Shown in pieces: positions 41,912-50,396 of a stretch of DNA of 64,000 bases. The translations under genes and the position numbers were made by a program. Positions within the stretch are counted from its first letter, which is position 1. The number at the start of each line of letters is the position of its first letter. This stretch comes from Leadbetterella lacunae (GTDB lineage: Bacteria > Bacteroidota > Bacteroidia > Cytophagales > Spirosomataceae), in NCBI RefSeq assembly GCF_042649125.1, contig NZ_JBHRYQ010000001.1:4898001-4962000 (forward strand), given 5' to 3'. The notes beneath the pieces were generated by a model that was not told the DNA's origin, did no database searches, and saw only the letters and a program-made list of their open reading frames with translations.

Positions 41912-42259
41912 TTAAGCAGTCTTTATAAGTTTTGGACTTTTATCTTCTTTAATTACGCTCAAAAAATCATTTCTTTTTCTTCTACTCAACTCTATTTCAA
42001 CATCATTAGAAAGCTTGATTTTGCTCTCACACTTAGTTTTGTAGTCTTTTACATGGCTAAGGTTTATCAGGTAGCTTTTGTGAGCCCTAAAGAAAGCAAA
42101 CTGAGAAAACCGTGTCTCCATTTGCTTCAATGTCTTTGAAATTATTATGGATTCTCCATTTGTAAAGAAAACCTCAGAGTAGTTTGCTTCGGCTTTTAAA
42201 TAGATAACGTTTTGCGGTAGGACATTCTTCTTGCCCACGAGGTGTATTTTTGGATTCAT
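41912..42259 (-). CDS. LytTR-type DNA-binding protein without a receiver domain
   Basis: A 115-residue stand-alone LytTR domain. The family pattern is seen in VIYLKAEANYSEVFFTNGE, ISKTLKQMETRFSQFAFFRAHKSYLINLSHV and IELSRRKRNDFL, the C-terminal DNA-contacting part. No response-regulator receiver domain or membrane segment is attached, so its input signal is unknown. An in-frame Met at 42283 would add 8 residues (MQTFNKIT); Met 42259 (MNPKIHLVGKK) fits the family better. The gene follows, by about 110 bases on the same strand, the ABC-transporter operon and could regulate it, but no binding sites were identified. Confidence 0.9.
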   Translation of the reverse strand: MNPKIHLVGKKNVLPQNVIYLKAEANYSEVFFTNGESIIISKTLKQMETRFSQFAFFRAHKSYLINLSHVKDYKTKCESKIKLSNDVEIELSRRKRNDFLSVIKEDKSPKLIKTA

Positions 42260-42396
42260 TGTTATTTTGTTAAAAGTCTGCAATAATGCAATGACTCTTT
42301 TTTGTGGAAATGGTTGGAAAGAGCCAAAAGTTTTTTAAACTTTTGACTCTATTTAATTTTTTTTATGTGAATTAAAACGCTTAAACGACCAAACTC

Positions 42397-42939
42397 CTAC
42401 TTAATCAGGTGTAATCTAAGGCCTATGTTAGCCATTGGAGCTACAAAAAACAGACTAGGAGCTAACTCTAAATAACCACCTGCGTCTAAAAATACGCCTA
42501 AATCATTCTGAGGTATTTTGTATTCTATACCGGCATTAACCGCAGGGCCAAAAGAAAATAAGTTCTCTTTGTTATCTCTTAAACCTGTGCTGGCTTTTAA
42601 AAATTTCTTTCTGTTATTTAAGTGTGCTCCGTAACCATAATAATAATGAATTCTTTCATTTCTGCCTAAGCTTCTATGGTATTGAAATAAACCCTGTACG
42701 GTTATCCCTGCTTGGTTGTATAGCTGGTCTCCTCTGTATGTTCTGTTAGACCCGAAAAGGAATCCATAGCTACCTACATTTAGGTCAAATGCCTTTTCTC
42801 CGTAAGCAAAATACTTTCGGATGTTAATGCCTAATGGTTCACCTACTTTTAAACCCACAGCCCAATTGTTGTCATATTGTGCTATACTGGCCGTTGTAGT
42901 GATAAGAAAAAGAATAACTGTAATTTTGAAAATTTTCAT
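42397..42939 (-). CDS. Small outer-membrane beta-barrel-like protein
   Basis: A 180-residue protein with a signal peptide (MKIFKITVILFLITTTASIAQ). The mature part has alternating strands with Tyr/Phe girdles (NWAVGLKVGEPLGINIRKYF, FDLNVGSYGFLFGSNRTY, HYYYGYGAHLNN, VNAGIEYKI, FLDAGGYLELAP) and ends in the hydrophobic strand ANIGLRLHLIK. This is the pattern of a small porin-like barrel of about eight strands. No family name can be given. It is the fourth gene of a minus-strand operon, 23 bases after the CxxC secreted protein gene, so it may be the outer-membrane part of the same transport system. A plain surface barrel unrelated to transport is the alternative. Confidence 0.8.
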   Translation of the reverse strand: MKIFKITVILFLITTTASIAQYDNNWAVGLKVGEPLGINIRKYFAYGEKAFDLNVGSYGFLFGSNRTYRGDQLYNQAGITVQGLFQYHRSLGRNERIHYYYGYGAHLNNRKKFLKASTGLRDNKENLFSFGPAVNAGIEYKIPQNDLGVFLDAGGYLELAPSLFFVAPMANIGLRLHLIK

Positions 42940-42962
42940 ATTGGGTCTGGTTAAAGTTTGGT

Positions 42963-43409
42963 TTAAATATCCTCTTCAGCTTTTTCTAAAATGTAGTTAA
43001 GCTCGTTGATATCGTTAGTGTTAAGATTAAAAAAACCTTTAATAGTCACACGGTCGTCGGTATTAAATCTCTTTGAGATCTTCTTGAATTTCACTGATAC
43101 TACAGACTCTGGGCCTGCTTGTCCACAAAAGAAGCAAGAACTGAATGGATTTGCTGATAAAACATAATAATTGGCATCAACATCTACAGGAATCATGTAG
43201 CCTGTAAGTGAGACTTCTTTTCCTTTTAGTGCGTTTACTTTTGCACCAAACTGTGGCTCAAGTACAAACATGCCTTCAGAAGCATTCCATTTTTTCTTAA
43301 AAGTTACGTCTCTAAGTGTTTCCCATGTAATTTTAGTGCTTTTTGTTTGGCCAAAAGCAGAAATGTTTAGTGTGAAAAATGTTAGAACAAGCCACAAAGT
43401 GTTTTTCAT
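42963..43409 (-). CDS. Secreted DUF3299-like protein with a CxxC motif
   Basis: A 148-residue protein with a signal peptide (MKNTLWLVLTFFTLNISAFG). The body has LKGKEVSLTGYMIPVDVDANYYVLSA in pattern, then Cys92-Phe-Phe-Cys95 in FSSCFFCGQAGPESVV, and RVTIKGFFNLN. The GYMIP...C...ES order resembles DUF3299 proteins, which are found beside ABC transporters of the zinc-regulated Zrg type in gammaproteobacteria. The similarity is by motif only. The two cysteines may bind metal or form a disulfide. The start lies one base after the permease stop, and the beta-barrel gene follows. Confidence 0.75.
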   Translation of the reverse strand: MKNTLWLVLTFFTLNISAFGQTKSTKITWETLRDVTFKKKWNASEGMFVLEPQFGAKVNALKGKEVSLTGYMIPVDVDANYYVLSANPFSSCFFCGQAGPESVVSVKFKKISKRFNTDDRVTIKGFFNLNTNDINELNYILEKAEEDI

Positions 43410-43410
43410 A

Positions 43411-44598
43411 TTATTCAGATGCTAAGGTTTTTGAGATGTCGATTTTGTATATTCCAATTGATGGAATTAACGCTGCAAAAATACCAACTAATAACGCAGC
43501 AATCAATAGAAATATTTCTTCTGTTTGTATTTGCATGGTGTCAATGCTATAATGGTAAGTATCCGATACACTTTTTGATATCAAAAATAGCCCAATTCTT
43601 GAAAATAACATTCCAAATATAAATCCAGAAAGGCTCAAAAAGATTCCTTCTAACAATAACATGAGAAATAGTAAACTCCTTTTGCCACCCATAGTCATCA
43701 TTAAAGCCATTTCGTATTTTCTTTCTTTTAACGCATTGTAAAGTGTTACAAATACACTAACGCCACTTATGATAATTATGGCATAAGCGAGCCATTTAAG
43801 TACATCCATGCCTATTCCCATCAGTTCAAACAACCTGTTTATTTCTATAGAAGGTAAGGCTGCTTGCATTTTGGTATTTTGATTTATGTTTCTAGGTATT
43901 GTTAGCAAACCCAATGGCGACCTAAATTTCACTAATGCGGTGGTTATTTCTTTTGGGTGTTCTTCTACTTCTCCATCTACATGACCTTCTTCATGCATTA
44001 GCCAAATACTCGACAGGTCTGTTAATATTAAATTATCTAAAACCGAATTGTTGTATTTAAGTATTCCTACTACTTTATATTTGTTTTCGTTATGTTTTTC
44101 ACCTTCTTCGTCTAGTCCGTGTGCACTTACAAATGTGTCATTTAGTTTTAAATTTAACTTTTGTGCTGATGAAGCACCCAAAACTACATCTAATTGATCT
44201 TTAAATATATGACCGTTGTCAAACTCGGCATTAAAGTGATTTAAATATTTTGGGGAACAGCCTGTAATTCTTAGGCCTTTAAAATTATCCCCCATTGAAA
44301 GTGGTAAAATTTCCTTAATTAACGGGTTTCTACCAATTGCCATGGTTTCGTCTAATGGGATATTGCCAGTAGGGGAGTCTATTTGGTAAATCCCGGCTAA
44401 TATGACTTGTAGTGGGCTACCTTTTGCCCCAATCACCATATCGATGCCTGAAACATTTTTCGAAAATTTTTCTTGAATTTGTTTAGTTGTATTTATCAAT
44501 AAAGAGATGACAGCAATTCCAAACGTCATCAGCAGTATACTTAAAAAACTATTAAGTTTTTTGGCGAAAATATTTTTCCAAACTATTTTTAGTAGCAT
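43411..44598 (-). CDS. ABC transporter permease, MacB/LolE (FtsX) type, with a His-rich periplasmic segment
   Basis: A 395-residue inner-membrane protein of the FtsX/MacB permease fold. The first membrane helix is LNSFLSILLMTFGIAVISLLI. A large periplasmic domain covers residues 45-255. Three helices near the C-terminus include LAYAIIIISGVSVFVTLY, KRSLLFLMLLLEGIFLSLSG and EEIFLLIAALLVGIFAALIPS. The periplasmic domain has HEEGHVDGEVEEH (His202, His206, His214) and HGLDEEGEKH (His160, His169), a density of His and Glu unusual for lipoprotein-type permeases and suggestive of metal contact. The ATPase gene ends 4 bases upstream, and the CxxC protein gene begins one base after. Lipoprotein trafficking or antibiotic export remain alternatives. 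Confidence 0.88.
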   Translation of the reverse strand: MLLKIVWKNIFAKKLNSFLSILLMTFGIAVISLLINTTKQIQEKFSKNVSGIDMVIGAKGSPLQVILAGIYQIDSPTGNIPLDETMAIGRNPLIKEILPLSMGDNFKGLRITGCSPKYLNHFNAEFDNGHIFKDQLDVVLGASSAQKLNLKLNDTFVSAHGLDEEGEKHNENKYKVVGILKYNNSVLDNLILTDLSSIWLMHEEGHVDGEVEEHPKEITTALVKFRSPLGLLTIPRNINQNTKMQAALPSIEINRLFELMGIGMDVLKWLAYAIIIISGVSVFVTLYNALKERKYEMALMMTMGGKRSLLFLMLLLEGIFLSLSGFIFGMLFSRIGLFLISKSVSDTYHYSIDTMQIQTEEIFLLIAALLVGIFAALIPSIGIYKIDISKTLASE

Positions 44599-44602
44599 AG
44601 TT

Positions 44603-45229
44603 TTATAACAATATTTGATTAGGTATTCTATTTTTTAGTCGCTGATCGTGAGTTACTATGATTAGTGCGGCATTTGCTTCTTTCGCTTGCTCTTCTAATA
44701 AAGAAATTACTTTTTCGCAATTGGTATCATCAAGTGCCGAAGTTGGTTCATCCGCTAATATCACAGAAGGAGTGTTCATTAGTGCCCGAGCTATACAAAC
44801 TCGCTGCTGCTCACCGCCACTAAGTTCAGTTACTTTTTTGTTCAATAATTCTCCAATTCCAAGTGAGTCGGCTAGTTTAATGGCCTTTGGCTTGTCTATT
44901 TTTGCTTTGGCTAGATAGTTTGCTATGGTTAAATTGTCCAACACATTAAGTGAGTTAACAAAATATGGCTTTTGGAATATCATGCCAATGTTTTTTGCCC
45001 TAAATGTGGGTATCTCATTTTCATTTAATAACAAAGCATTTTTGCCAGAAAATAGTACTTCACCTTGATATGGTGTTTTTAATAAGGCTAAAATATTCAG
45101 AAAAGTAGTTTTTCCTGAACCAGAATTTCCCAAAATTAAAAGTGGAGAATTTTTATCGCAGAAAATATCCGGAAATTTAAATTTCATGCCGGAATCATAA
45201 GCAAATTCCAATGATTTGGTTTCGAGCAT
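44603..45229 (-). CDS. ABC transporter ATP-binding protein (LolD/MacB type)
   Basis: ATPase partner of the FtsX-type permease, 208 residues from Met at 45229 (MLETKSLEFAY). Walker A is GNSGSGKTT, the signature is LSGGEQQRVCIARALM, Walker B is VILADEPTSALD, and the H-loop His is in LIIVTHDQRL. A Q-loop lies in GMIFQKPYFVNSL. The upstream in-frame Met at 45238 would start only about 5 bases from the predicted transcription start, so the inner Met is preferred. This is the first gene of the operon that continues with the permease, the CxxC protein and the beta-barrel protein. The family includes lipoprotein sorting, toxin export and metal-related transporters. Confidence 0.93.
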   Translation of the reverse strand: MLETKSLEFAYDSGMKFKFPDIFCDKNSPLLILGNSGSGKTTFLNILALLKTPYQGEVLFSGKNALLLNENEIPTFRAKNIGMIFQKPYFVNSLNVLDNLTIANYLAKAKIDKPKAIKLADSLGIGELLNKKVTELSGGEQQRVCIARALMNTPSVILADEPTSALDDTNCEKVISLLEEQAKEANAALIIVTHDQRLKNRIPNQILL

Positions 45230-45248
45230 TTGCGTCATTTTGTTTAAT

Positions 45249-45256
45249 CAAAAATA
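45249..45256 (-). promoter_or_regulatory. -7 promoter element of the ABC operon
   Basis: TATTTTTG on the minus strand matches TAnnTTTG. A CTTG with a 20-base spacer lies upstream as a -33 candidate. The element is 19 bases before Met 45229. Confidence 0.55.
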
Positions 45257-45437
45257 CGATATAAAAAGCCCCAGTCCAAGAGGCAATTTTATTGAGGAAT
45301 GTAAAAAGTTATAATTTTGATATTTGTAGGAGCTTTTTGTAAGAATGAAAAAACTTATCTGAGGTTTTTAAAATGATTTCCTGTCAAATGTTGTTACTAT
45401 TTAAACACATATTTTTTAACTTAAATATATCATAGTT

Positions 45438-46073
45438 ATGTCAATTAGATTAGGCGATATCGCACCAGATTTTAAAGCAGAAACTACGCAAGGGCCTATA
45501 AGTTTTCACGAATGGTTAGGTGATAGCTGGGGAATGCTATTCTCTCATCCAGCTGATTTTACACCAGTTTGTACCACAGAATTAGGTAAAACCGCTTTGC
45601 TGAAAGGTGAGTTTGAGAAAAAAGGAGTTAAAGTAATTGCAGTTTCAGTTGACGATTTAGCATCTCATAATAAGTGGGTTCCGGATATAGAAGAAGTGAA
45701 TGGTGTTAAAATGAACTTCCCTATTATTGCGGATTCGGAGAAGGTAGTAGCAGGTTTATATGATATGATTCACCCAAATGCTTCAGAGAAAGCAACTGTA
45801 AGGTCGGTATTTATTATTGGACCAGACAAAAAAGTGAAACTTACGTTAACATATCCGGCTTCTACAGGAAGAAATTTTCAAGAATTGTTAAGAGTTATAG
45901 ATTCATTGCAACTGACAGCTGAATACTCTGTAGCGACACCGGCAGATTGGAAAGACGGCGATGATGCTATCGTAGTACCATCTATCTCTACAGCTGACGC
46001 TATTTTGAAGTTTCCGAAAGGAGTAAAAGAAGTTAAACCATATTTGAGATATACACCTCAGCCGAATAAATAA
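45438..46073 (+). CDS. 1-Cys peroxiredoxin (Prx6 type)
   Basis: Thiol peroxidase that reduces hydrogen peroxide, organic peroxides or peroxynitrite. The 211-residue length and the C-terminal extension (KEVKPYLRYTPQP) are typical of the Prx6 subfamily. The peroxidatic cysteine is Cys45 in HPADFTPVCTTELG, with Thr42 and the later Arg in TVRSVFIIGP completing the site. No other cysteine exists in the protein, so it must be a 1-Cys enzyme that needs an external thiol. It is monocistronic, with a terminator that reads only from the plus strand. No strong TAnnTTTG element was found upstream; an oxidative-stress regulator site was not identified. Confidence 0.96.
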   Translation: MSIRLGDIAPDFKAETTQGPISFHEWLGDSWGMLFSHPADFTPVCTTELGKTALLKGEFEKKGVKVIAVSVDDLASHNKWVPDIEEVNGVKMNFPIIADSEKVVAGLYDMIHPNASEKATVRSVFIIGPDKKVKLTLTYPASTGRNFQELLRVIDSLQLTAEYSVATPADWKDGDDAIVVPSISTADAILKFPKGVKEVKPYLRYTPQPNK

Positions 46074-46100
46074 TACCGATTTGTTAAGTGAAGATAATAG

Positions 46101-46130
46101 GGTAGGTGATTATGTCATCTACCTTTTTTT
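46101..46130 (+). terminator. Intrinsic terminator after the peroxiredoxin gene
   Basis: GGTAGGTGA (46101-46109) pairs with TCATCTACC (46115-46123) including one G-U pair, followed by seven T. The G-U pair would be an A-C mismatch on the other strand, so it serves the plus strand. Confidence 0.85.
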
Positions 46131-47406
46131 ATTTGTTTGAAAAAGAATTTAGCCTCTGGTAACCGATTAATTCGGTTGATCTAGCACGTGGAGATTTATG
46201 ATAAATGAAAATCTCATAGCTATTATTTGTCTCTGAAAAGTCACCTTCAAATTGATTTGGATTAGTTGCAGAGGTACTGTTTTGGAGCTCAAATTCAAAG
46301 TCGTAAATACCCTGTTTTATTAAGTATGTTTTTTCGTAAAATCCCGTATTGGGGTTTATGCTCATTTGACCGTCGTTTTTGTCCCAATTATTAAATTTTC
46401 CAACTACCGATATTTTTTCGTTTTCGTCTAATCTTGGCTTGTCGGCCACAAAACTCACCTCCATATAGTCAGATCCTAATTCATATTCTTGATTGTCGTA
46501 ATTGTTTATTATGAAACCACCGTCATTATCATAGGCATTGAGGTAAGCTTTTTTATTTCGAGGTCTTTGAGGTATAAGTCTTAATTTGTCCGTCTCTCCT
46601 CGTTTTATTTCTGAAACATTATCACCCTTTGAGAAATTACTGGAAACGTCACAATATCTAAATTCATTTCCAGCAGGAATCAGGTTTTCATTTTCAAAAA
46701 AGCGATAGCTCAAAACGTTATTTCCTGCTGCAAATAGCCTTTTATTATTAAGTTCAAATATCCGGTCGTTTCTGAAGTTTTGTTTTACATAAACCAAAAG
46801 CTCTTCTTGTGGATTGTAAATTGTGTATGGCCCAAAGTCTAATTTTAAATTTATTTGGTGGTCGGTTTGCCACTTTTGTGGATCTTGGGCAGGGTTTATG
46901 CTGGCATTTACCTTTACTTTGGCGTCTAATACCTCAAAGTATTTTTCAATTACTGGCGTTCCTGAAGTATATTCTTCAAACACCGCTATTTTGTATAAAC
47001 CAGATCGAAAAAGGTTGGGGAGCTTAAAAATATAATGGTAATACTGTACTTTGGTATTTCGAGAAACTTGATAATTATTTATTATAAACTCATTAAACTC
47101 TTTCAGGTAATCCATTTCCGAAATATTTGACTGTGTGCCATCTATTTCACAATGAATTATTTTTACACGGTATTGGGTATAATTTGCTCTTAAGTCGTCA
47201 AATTCTAAAAAAAGAGATTGATTACTAGCCAAATTTAAAACTGGTGGATTTAGGTATCGCTTTGCAAAATCTTGATTAGGTCCGTATGGGTATAACAAAA
47301 CAGTCTTAATATCTTCATTTGAGATATTTTCAACCAAGTTTTTCTGTGCAGTTCCAATGAAAGGAATTGCCAATAACCACAGAAATACGAAAGCTTTTTT
47401 AAACAC
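46129..47406 (-). CDS. Type IX secretion system plug protein (DUF5103)
   Basis: A 425-residue secreted protein with signal peptide MFKKAFVFLWLLAIPFIGTAQ. It matches the DUF5103/T9SS plug family: NEDIKTVLLYPYGPNQDFAKR, LEFDDLRANYTQYRVKIIHC, VQYYHYIFKLPNLFRSGLYKI, and a C-terminal beta domain with VVGKFNNWDKND. The plug protein closes the periplasmic side of the SprA (Sov) outer-membrane channel when no substrate passes. The start is 10 bases after the stop of the upstream ABC-F gene, so the two form one transcript. In the same window are two proteins with type IX sorting tails that would be exported through this machine. Confidence 0.9.
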   Translation of the reverse strand: MFKKAFVFLWLLAIPFIGTAQKNLVENISNEDIKTVLLYPYGPNQDFAKRYLNPPVLNLASNQSLFLEFDDLRANYTQYRVKIIHCEIDGTQSNISEMDYLKEFNEFIINNYQVSRNTKVQYYHYIFKLPNLFRSGLYKIAVFEEYTSGTPVIEKYFEVLDAKVKVNASINPAQDPQKWQTDHQINLKLDFGPYTIYNPQEELLVYVKQNFRNDRIFELNNKRLFAAGNNVLSYRFFENENLIPAGNEFRYCDVSSNFSKGDNVSEIKRGETDKLRLIPQRPRNKKAYLNAYDNDGGFIINNYDNQEYELGSDYMEVSFVADKPRLDENEKISVVGKFNNWDKNDGQMSINPNTGFYEKTYLIKQGIYDFEFELQNSTSATNPNQFEGDFSETNNSYEIFIYHKSPRARSTELIGYQRLNSFSNK

Positions 47407-47416
47407 TAACTAATAT

Positions 47417-49327
47417 TTAGGATTCTAATAATAACACTTTTGCTTCCCAATCAGAATTCTTTTTTTCTAATGAATTCTTTATGTTGACATATTCTTTGTT
47501 TGTTTTTGACAAAAGCTCAGGATTAGTAAAAACGTCGCTATCAGCCAGTTTATTTTCAATTGTTAGCTTTTCTTGTTCTAAGTTTTCAATTTCTTCCTCT
47601 ATCAAAGCTATTTCTTTTTCTATTTTCTTGATATCGAACGCAGTCATCTTAGACTCGTTTTTGACAGGAGTTTTGGGTTCTACCGTTTGAGTCTTTACTT
47701 TTTTAGGGCTATTGTCTGCGTCTAATGTTTTGCCATTGTCTTCCATCCAAATGACAAATTCATCATAGCTTCCTGGATATTGTTTGATTTCTTCGTCTTC
47801 TATATACCAAACCTTGTTAGATACTTGACTAATAAAATGTCTGTCGTGAGATACAATCACATAAGTTCCCTCATATTGATTTAGTGCTTGTATCAAAATA
47901 TTAACCGACTGCATGTCCAGGTGGTTAGTAGGTTCATCTAGCAAAAGGAAGTTAGCTTCTGATATTAATATTTTCGCTAACGCAACTCTTGACTTTTCTC
48001 CTCCTGAGAGCACTTTTATTTTTTTGAAAACATCATCACCACCAAATAGGAAGCAACCTAAAACTGACCTAAGTTCAGTTTCACTTTTGTTAGAATCGGC
48101 GTACTTTAATTCTTCTAACATCGACTCTTCCAAATGAAGCGACTCCAGTTGGTGCTGAGCATAAAACGAGAAATTTACATTATGTCCTAATTTTCTTTCA
48201 CCCTTATGTTCTTCATCCCCTGAAATAATTCGGAGCACAGTAGACTTTCCTTTTCCATTGGCACCAATAAGCACAATTTTATCTCCACGCTCTATGGTAG
48301 CATCAGTATTTTTCAAAATTACTCTATCGCCATAAGCCTTTGATATGTTTTCTAGAGCCAGCACATTCCTTCCTGGCTGTATGCCCAATTTGAATTTGAA
48401 ATGAACTTTTGCAGCGTCGTCAATTACATCATCTATAATATCAAGTCTATCCAAGGCCTTAACGCGAGATTGTACTTGTCTCGCTTTTGTAGCCTTGGCC
48501 TTAAATCGCTCTATAAACTTTTCTGTTTGTTTTATTTGTGCCTGTTGATTTTCAAAAGCACCCTTTTGTATTTCATTCCTAATGGCTTTTTCTTCAACAA
48601 AAAATGAATAATTTCCAGGGTAGTAGTTCAATTTAGTATTTGCAACTTCAACTATTGAAGTACATACATTGTCCAGAAATTGCCTATCATGAGATACCAC
48701 TACCACGGCATTTTCGTAGTTAGCGATGTATTTTTCTACCCAAAGTATTGAGGGTAAGTCAAGGTGGTTGGTTGGCTCATCTAAAAGTAAAACTGCAGGC
48801 TTTGAAAGTAATAGCTTTGCAAGCATTACTCGCATTCTCCATCCTCCCGAAAACTCTCTCAGCGGTTTTTTTAATTCCCAAGTTTTAAAACCTAAGCCCT
48901 CTAATATTTCCTCTGCTTTGGCTTCTATTGAATATCCATCTAATAAATCAAATTCATGCTGCATGTCACCCAGTTTCTCAACCAAATCATCTGAGTAGTT
49001 GGTCTCCATCTGATGCAAAATATCGTCTATTTGGTGCTGAAGCTCGAGTTGCCGCTCGAAACCCTGCATAGCTACATACAAAATACTGTCATCAGTTTGG
49101 TAGGATAGGAGGTCTTGATTTAAAAAGCCTATGGTACAATCACCAGCTTTTGAAATATTGCCGCCGTCAGGTTGATATTCTCCTACTATAATTTTGAGTA
49201 AGGTAGACTTTCCTTTTCCGTTTAAACCTATTAGACCTATTTTATCTTTTGGTTTTATTTGTAAGTTAGCATCTTCAAATATGGCTCTGCCTCCAAAGTA
49301 AAAAGATAGGTTATTTATAGTGAGCAT
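47417..49327 (-). CDS. ABC-F family ATPase with a C-terminal coiled coil (Uup-like)
   Basis: A 636-residue soluble ABC-F protein. Domain 1 has Walker A GLNGKGKSTLL, signature FSGGWRMR and VLLLDEPTNHLD. Domain 2 has GANGKGKSTVL, LSGGEKSRVAL and FLLLDEPTNHLD. The ISHDR-type switch loops are VSHDRQF and VSHDRHF. After about residue 540 there is a charged linker and a C-terminal coiled coil (KIEKEIALIEEEIENLEQEK), the feature of Uup-like members. The coiled coil of Uup-like proteins binds DNA or the ribosome. The longer frame from 49354 overlaps an exact promoter element, so Met 49327 (MLTINNLSFYF) is taken. The type IX plug gene follows within 10 bases. Confidence 0.94.
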   Translation of the reverse strand: MLTINNLSFYFGGRAIFEDANLQIKPKDKIGLIGLNGKGKSTLLKIIVGEYQPDGGNISKAGDCTIGFLNQDLLSYQTDDSILYVAMQGFERQLELQHQIDDILHQMETNYSDDLVEKLGDMQHEFDLLDGYSIEAKAEEILEGLGFKTWELKKPLREFSGGWRMRVMLAKLLLSKPAVLLLDEPTNHLDLPSILWVEKYIANYENAVVVVSHDRQFLDNVCTSIVEVANTKLNYYPGNYSFFVEEKAIRNEIQKGAFENQQAQIKQTEKFIERFKAKATKARQVQSRVKALDRLDIIDDVIDDAAKVHFKFKLGIQPGRNVLALENISKAYGDRVILKNTDATIERGDKIVLIGANGKGKSTVLRIISGDEEHKGERKLGHNVNFSFYAQHQLESLHLEESMLEELKYADSNKSETELRSVLGCFLFGGDDVFKKIKVLSGGEKSRVALAKILISEANFLLLDEPTNHLDMQSVNILIQALNQYEGTYVIVSHDRHFISQVSNKVWYIEDEEIKQYPGSYDEFVIWMEDNGKTLDADNSPKKVKTQTVEPKTPVKNESKMTAFDIKKIEKEIALIEEEIENLEQEKLTIENKLADSDVFTNPELLSKTNKEYVNIKNSLEKKNSDWEAKVLLLES

Positions 49328-49351
49328 GCTTTGGTTTTTATTTTTGAGGTG

Positions 49352-49359
49352 CAAATTTA
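49352..49359 (-). promoter_or_regulatory. -7 promoter element of the ABC-F/plug operon
   Basis: TAAATTTG on the minus strand matches TAnnTTTG. The transcript would begin near 49346 with a leader of about 18 bases to ATG 49327. Confidence 0.6.
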
Positions 49360-49389
49360 CGAATTCTATTTTATAGTATGGCTTTTAAC

Positions 49390-49420
49390 AAAAAAAGCGA
49401 GACTGAAGTCTCGCTTTTTT
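49390..49420 (-). terminator. Intrinsic terminator after the susCD operon
   Basis: GCGAGAC (49397-49403) and GTCTCGC (49408-49414) around TGAA, with A and T tracts on both sides. It lies about 30 bases beyond the stop of the lipoprotein gene at 49443, and the A-tract at 49390-49396 gives the U-run on the minus strand. Confidence 0.85.
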
Positions 49421-49442
49421 TTATTTTTTTTAAAAAGATAGA

Positions 49443-50378
49443 TTAGTTCAAGGCAGCAGGCCAAGATCCGCTAGATCTTTTCAAAGTGGTGATACCAGCA
49501 TCACCGTAGTTGTTTTTCCACTTAAATTTCAGTTCAGTAGAAGTATGGCTGATATAAGTCAAACTGTAAGTTAAACCATATTGATCTGCACCCTTCATTC
49601 CTATTTTTCCACAAGAATCTGTAAATCTGATAGTTCCAGTTGCAGGGTTATCGTTCCATGCACATCCATATTGACCAAATGTTCCGTCAGAAAGCGTATA
49701 TTCTCCTACTACAGAAGTAGCAGTTAATACCGCTTTGCCAGATACACTAGCACCACATGCTGCTGGGTTAGCTCCATCAGCTACTGAGCCTTCAATGTTG
49801 GTTGTAGTGTAATCGTATGTACCTGCAAGGTTTGAAGGACATACTACAGCTACTCTATAAAAGAATGGAGATGCATAGTAAGTACCACTTGAAACATCAG
49901 AAGTTAAGTTAGTATTTGTAAAAACTTTGCCTTCTTTCGTTGTTAGAACTAAACGATACTCTAAAAAGTCACCACCTTTGATATTGGTTTTAGAAAAACC
50001 AAGTTTAGTTAGTGCAGCACTAAAAGGGAAAGTAACCTTAGCTCTTGGCCATTTTGAATCAGCAGTAGTAGTAAATACAGAACCATCAACTGATCCTAAT
50101 AAAACCTCTTTTGCTAGTACATTTCCTCTTCTATGATTTACATAAACTTCCACAGTTTTTACATCATTTACTTTATCTGCAGCGTGGACCTCAAGTAAAG
50201 TAGAAAACGTGGCATTGTCCATATCGAAAAAATCGATAGGAGCAGGAGCAGTTATTGTTTTAAGATATGTTCCCGTTTCGAAACCATTGTAAGGTATCGC
50301 CGGCTCAACAAAATCCGTACACGATGATACAACAAATGTTGCTATCAAAAGTGTATATATTAATTTTATTTTTTTCAT
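49443..50378 (-). CDS. Surface lipoprotein of the susCD operon, unknown family
   Basis: A 311-residue lipoprotein: signal MKKIKLIYTLLIATFVV and lipobox VSSC with Cys20. The first half (residues 25-180) has beta-sandwich character (VKTVEVYVNHRRGN, FLEYRLVLTTKEGKVF). The second half (from CPSNLAGTYDYTTTNI) has a lipocalin-like look with GEYTLSDGTFGQYGCAW, TIRFTDSCGKIG and LKFKWKNNYGD, and several cysteines that may pair. It takes the place of SusE/SusF-type surface binding lipoproteins, downstream of susD by 18 bases, but no clear family match is seen. A role in holding the substrate for the SusCD complex is inferred from position. Confidence 0.75.
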   Translation of the reverse strand: MKKIKLIYTLLIATFVVSSCTDFVEPAIPYNGFETGTYLKTITAPAPIDFFDMDNATFSTLLEVHAADKVNDVKTVEVYVNHRRGNVLAKEVLLGSVDGSVFTTTADSKWPRAKVTFPFSAALTKLGFSKTNIKGGDFLEYRLVLTTKEGKVFTNTNLTSDVSSGTYYASPFFYRVAVVCPSNLAGTYDYTTTNIEGSVADGANPAACGASVSGKAVLTATSVVGEYTLSDGTFGQYGCAWNDNPATGTIRFTDSCGKIGMKGADQYGLTYSLTYISHTSTELKFKWKNNYGDAGITTLKRSSGSWPAALN

Positions 50379-50396
50379 TATGATCTCAATTTAGAA

